7,262 nt of DNA, from positions 1 to 7,262 of the forward strand of contig CAITZN010000533.1 of the NCBI GenBank assembly GCA_903896915.1, in the 5' to 3' direction. Origin of the DNA: an uncultured bacterium. Its GTDB lineage: Bacteria > Desulfobacterota > Desulfobulbia > Desulfobulbales > Desulfobulbaceae. Both the position numbers and the translations under genes were made by a program. The notes under the pieces were generated by a model. It saw nothing but the letters and a program-made list of their open reading frames with translations, did not search any database and had not been told where the DNA came from. This document shows, piece after piece, positions 6,944 through 7,262 of this stretch. Every line of letters begins with the position of its first letter. Positions within the stretch are counted from its first letter, which is position 1.

Positions 6944-6948
6944 TCACC
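6944..6948 (-). promoter_or_regulatory. Ribosome binding site supporting the ATG start at 6936
   Basis: Minus-strand GGTGA, 7 nt before the ATG. It favours this start over the upstream TTG at 6975, whose AGGAG (6976-6980) directly abuts the start codon without the usual spacer. Confidence 0.45.
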
Positions 6949-6998
6949 GACGGCAGAAAAGGTAGATAATACCAACTCCTGCTTCGTTAAAATTATAG

Positions 6999-7262
6999 TT
7001 AGAAGACACGAAAACCGTTGCCGGTTGAGGAAAAATCGACTTCCAGCATCATTTCATCTCCAGCGGCATATCCCCGGAGACTACTGGTTTCCATACTCTG
7101 CAGACTCATCAGCAGGGGGATAAGTGCCTTTTCAACCAACAACCTATTTTTTTGCGACAGAATCTTTACTGAGTCAGCAGATTCTTTGGTCAATACGGTC
7201 AGTAAAGGAATCAGGCGTTCCGCAACACTCTTGGTCCTGACGAACAGGATGAAATTATCGGA
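6999..7262 (-). CDS. C-terminal part of an unidentified protein, truncated by window edge
   Basis: An open reading frame of 87 codons plus TAA that stays open to the window edge (the edge codon reads Ser in frame), so the true start lies outside. An internal TTG at 7193 exists, but the frame continues upstream without a stop, so I treat this as a partial gene. The visible part is amphipathic and Leu-rich ('ERLIPLLTVLTKESADSV', 'LLVEKALIPLLMSLQ'), probably helical, then ends in a short strand-like tail ('MMLEVDFSSTGNGFRVF'). It has no diagnostic motif, and I assign no family. Its direction matches all neighbours; 62 nt separate its stop from the next ATG, so it may belong to the same transcript. 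Only its upstream portion could identify it. Confidence 0.55.
   Translation of the reverse strand, partial: SDNFILFVRTKSVAERLIPLLTVLTKESADSVKILSQKNRLLVEKALIPLLMSLQSMETSSLRGYAAGDEMMLEVDFSSTGNGFRVF

Noticed and set aside
6992..6997. Perfect TATAAT on the minus strand, 55 nt before the ATG at 6936, as a possible internal promoter
   Set aside because: No reasonable -35 element at 15-18 nt spacing (for example CAACGG at 17 nt), and the local sequence is AT-rich, so a chance match is likely.

Overview
The window is a compact run of seven genes, all on the minus strand, read here from high to low coordinates. It looks like the downstream part of one operon from a Gram-negative anaerobe-type bacterium. 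The likeliest group is the former Deltaproteobacteria (Desulfobacterota), judged from the NtrC-type sigma-54 regulator with its Fis-like tail, the pairing of thiL with a small unknown gene, and the unusual PEP-synthase-like protein. This placement is inference; there is no rRNA or marker gene here to prove it.

Layout in transcription order: (1) the C-terminal 87 codons of an unidentified protein that runs off the right edge (6999-7262); (2) a small conserved-looking protein of unknown function (6559-6936); (3) thiL, thiamine-monophosphate kinase (5549-6562), overlapping the previous gene by ATGA; (4) a large PEP-synthase/pyruvate-phosphate-dikinase-like protein (2983-5547), with intact ATP-grasp and phosphohistidine modules but no PEP/pyruvate TIM barrel and an unfamiliar C-terminal domain instead; (5) a dual-specificity-type cysteine phosphatase fused to a cysteine-rich YkgJ-like metal-binding module (1936-2976); (6) an NtrC-family sigma-54 response regulator (502-1926); (7) a small YkgJ/UPF0153-type Cys-cluster protein (104-502). 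Junctions are tight throughout: overlaps of 1-4 nt, or gaps of 1-9 nt, except for a 62-nt gap between genes 1 and 2. Positions 1-103 are non-coding 3' flank with only a weak terminator candidate.

Gene 3 is a housekeeping step of thiamine diphosphate synthesis. Genes 4-7 look like a separate functional module: an ATP-driven phosphotransferase with an unknown acceptor, a phosphatase that could reverse or edit the phosphorylation, a two-component sigma-54 activator, and two Cys-cluster modules that suggest metal or redox input. The acceptor, the signal and the target promoters cannot be read from this window. This kinase-phosphatase-regulator grouping is the best candidate for an undescribed system here.
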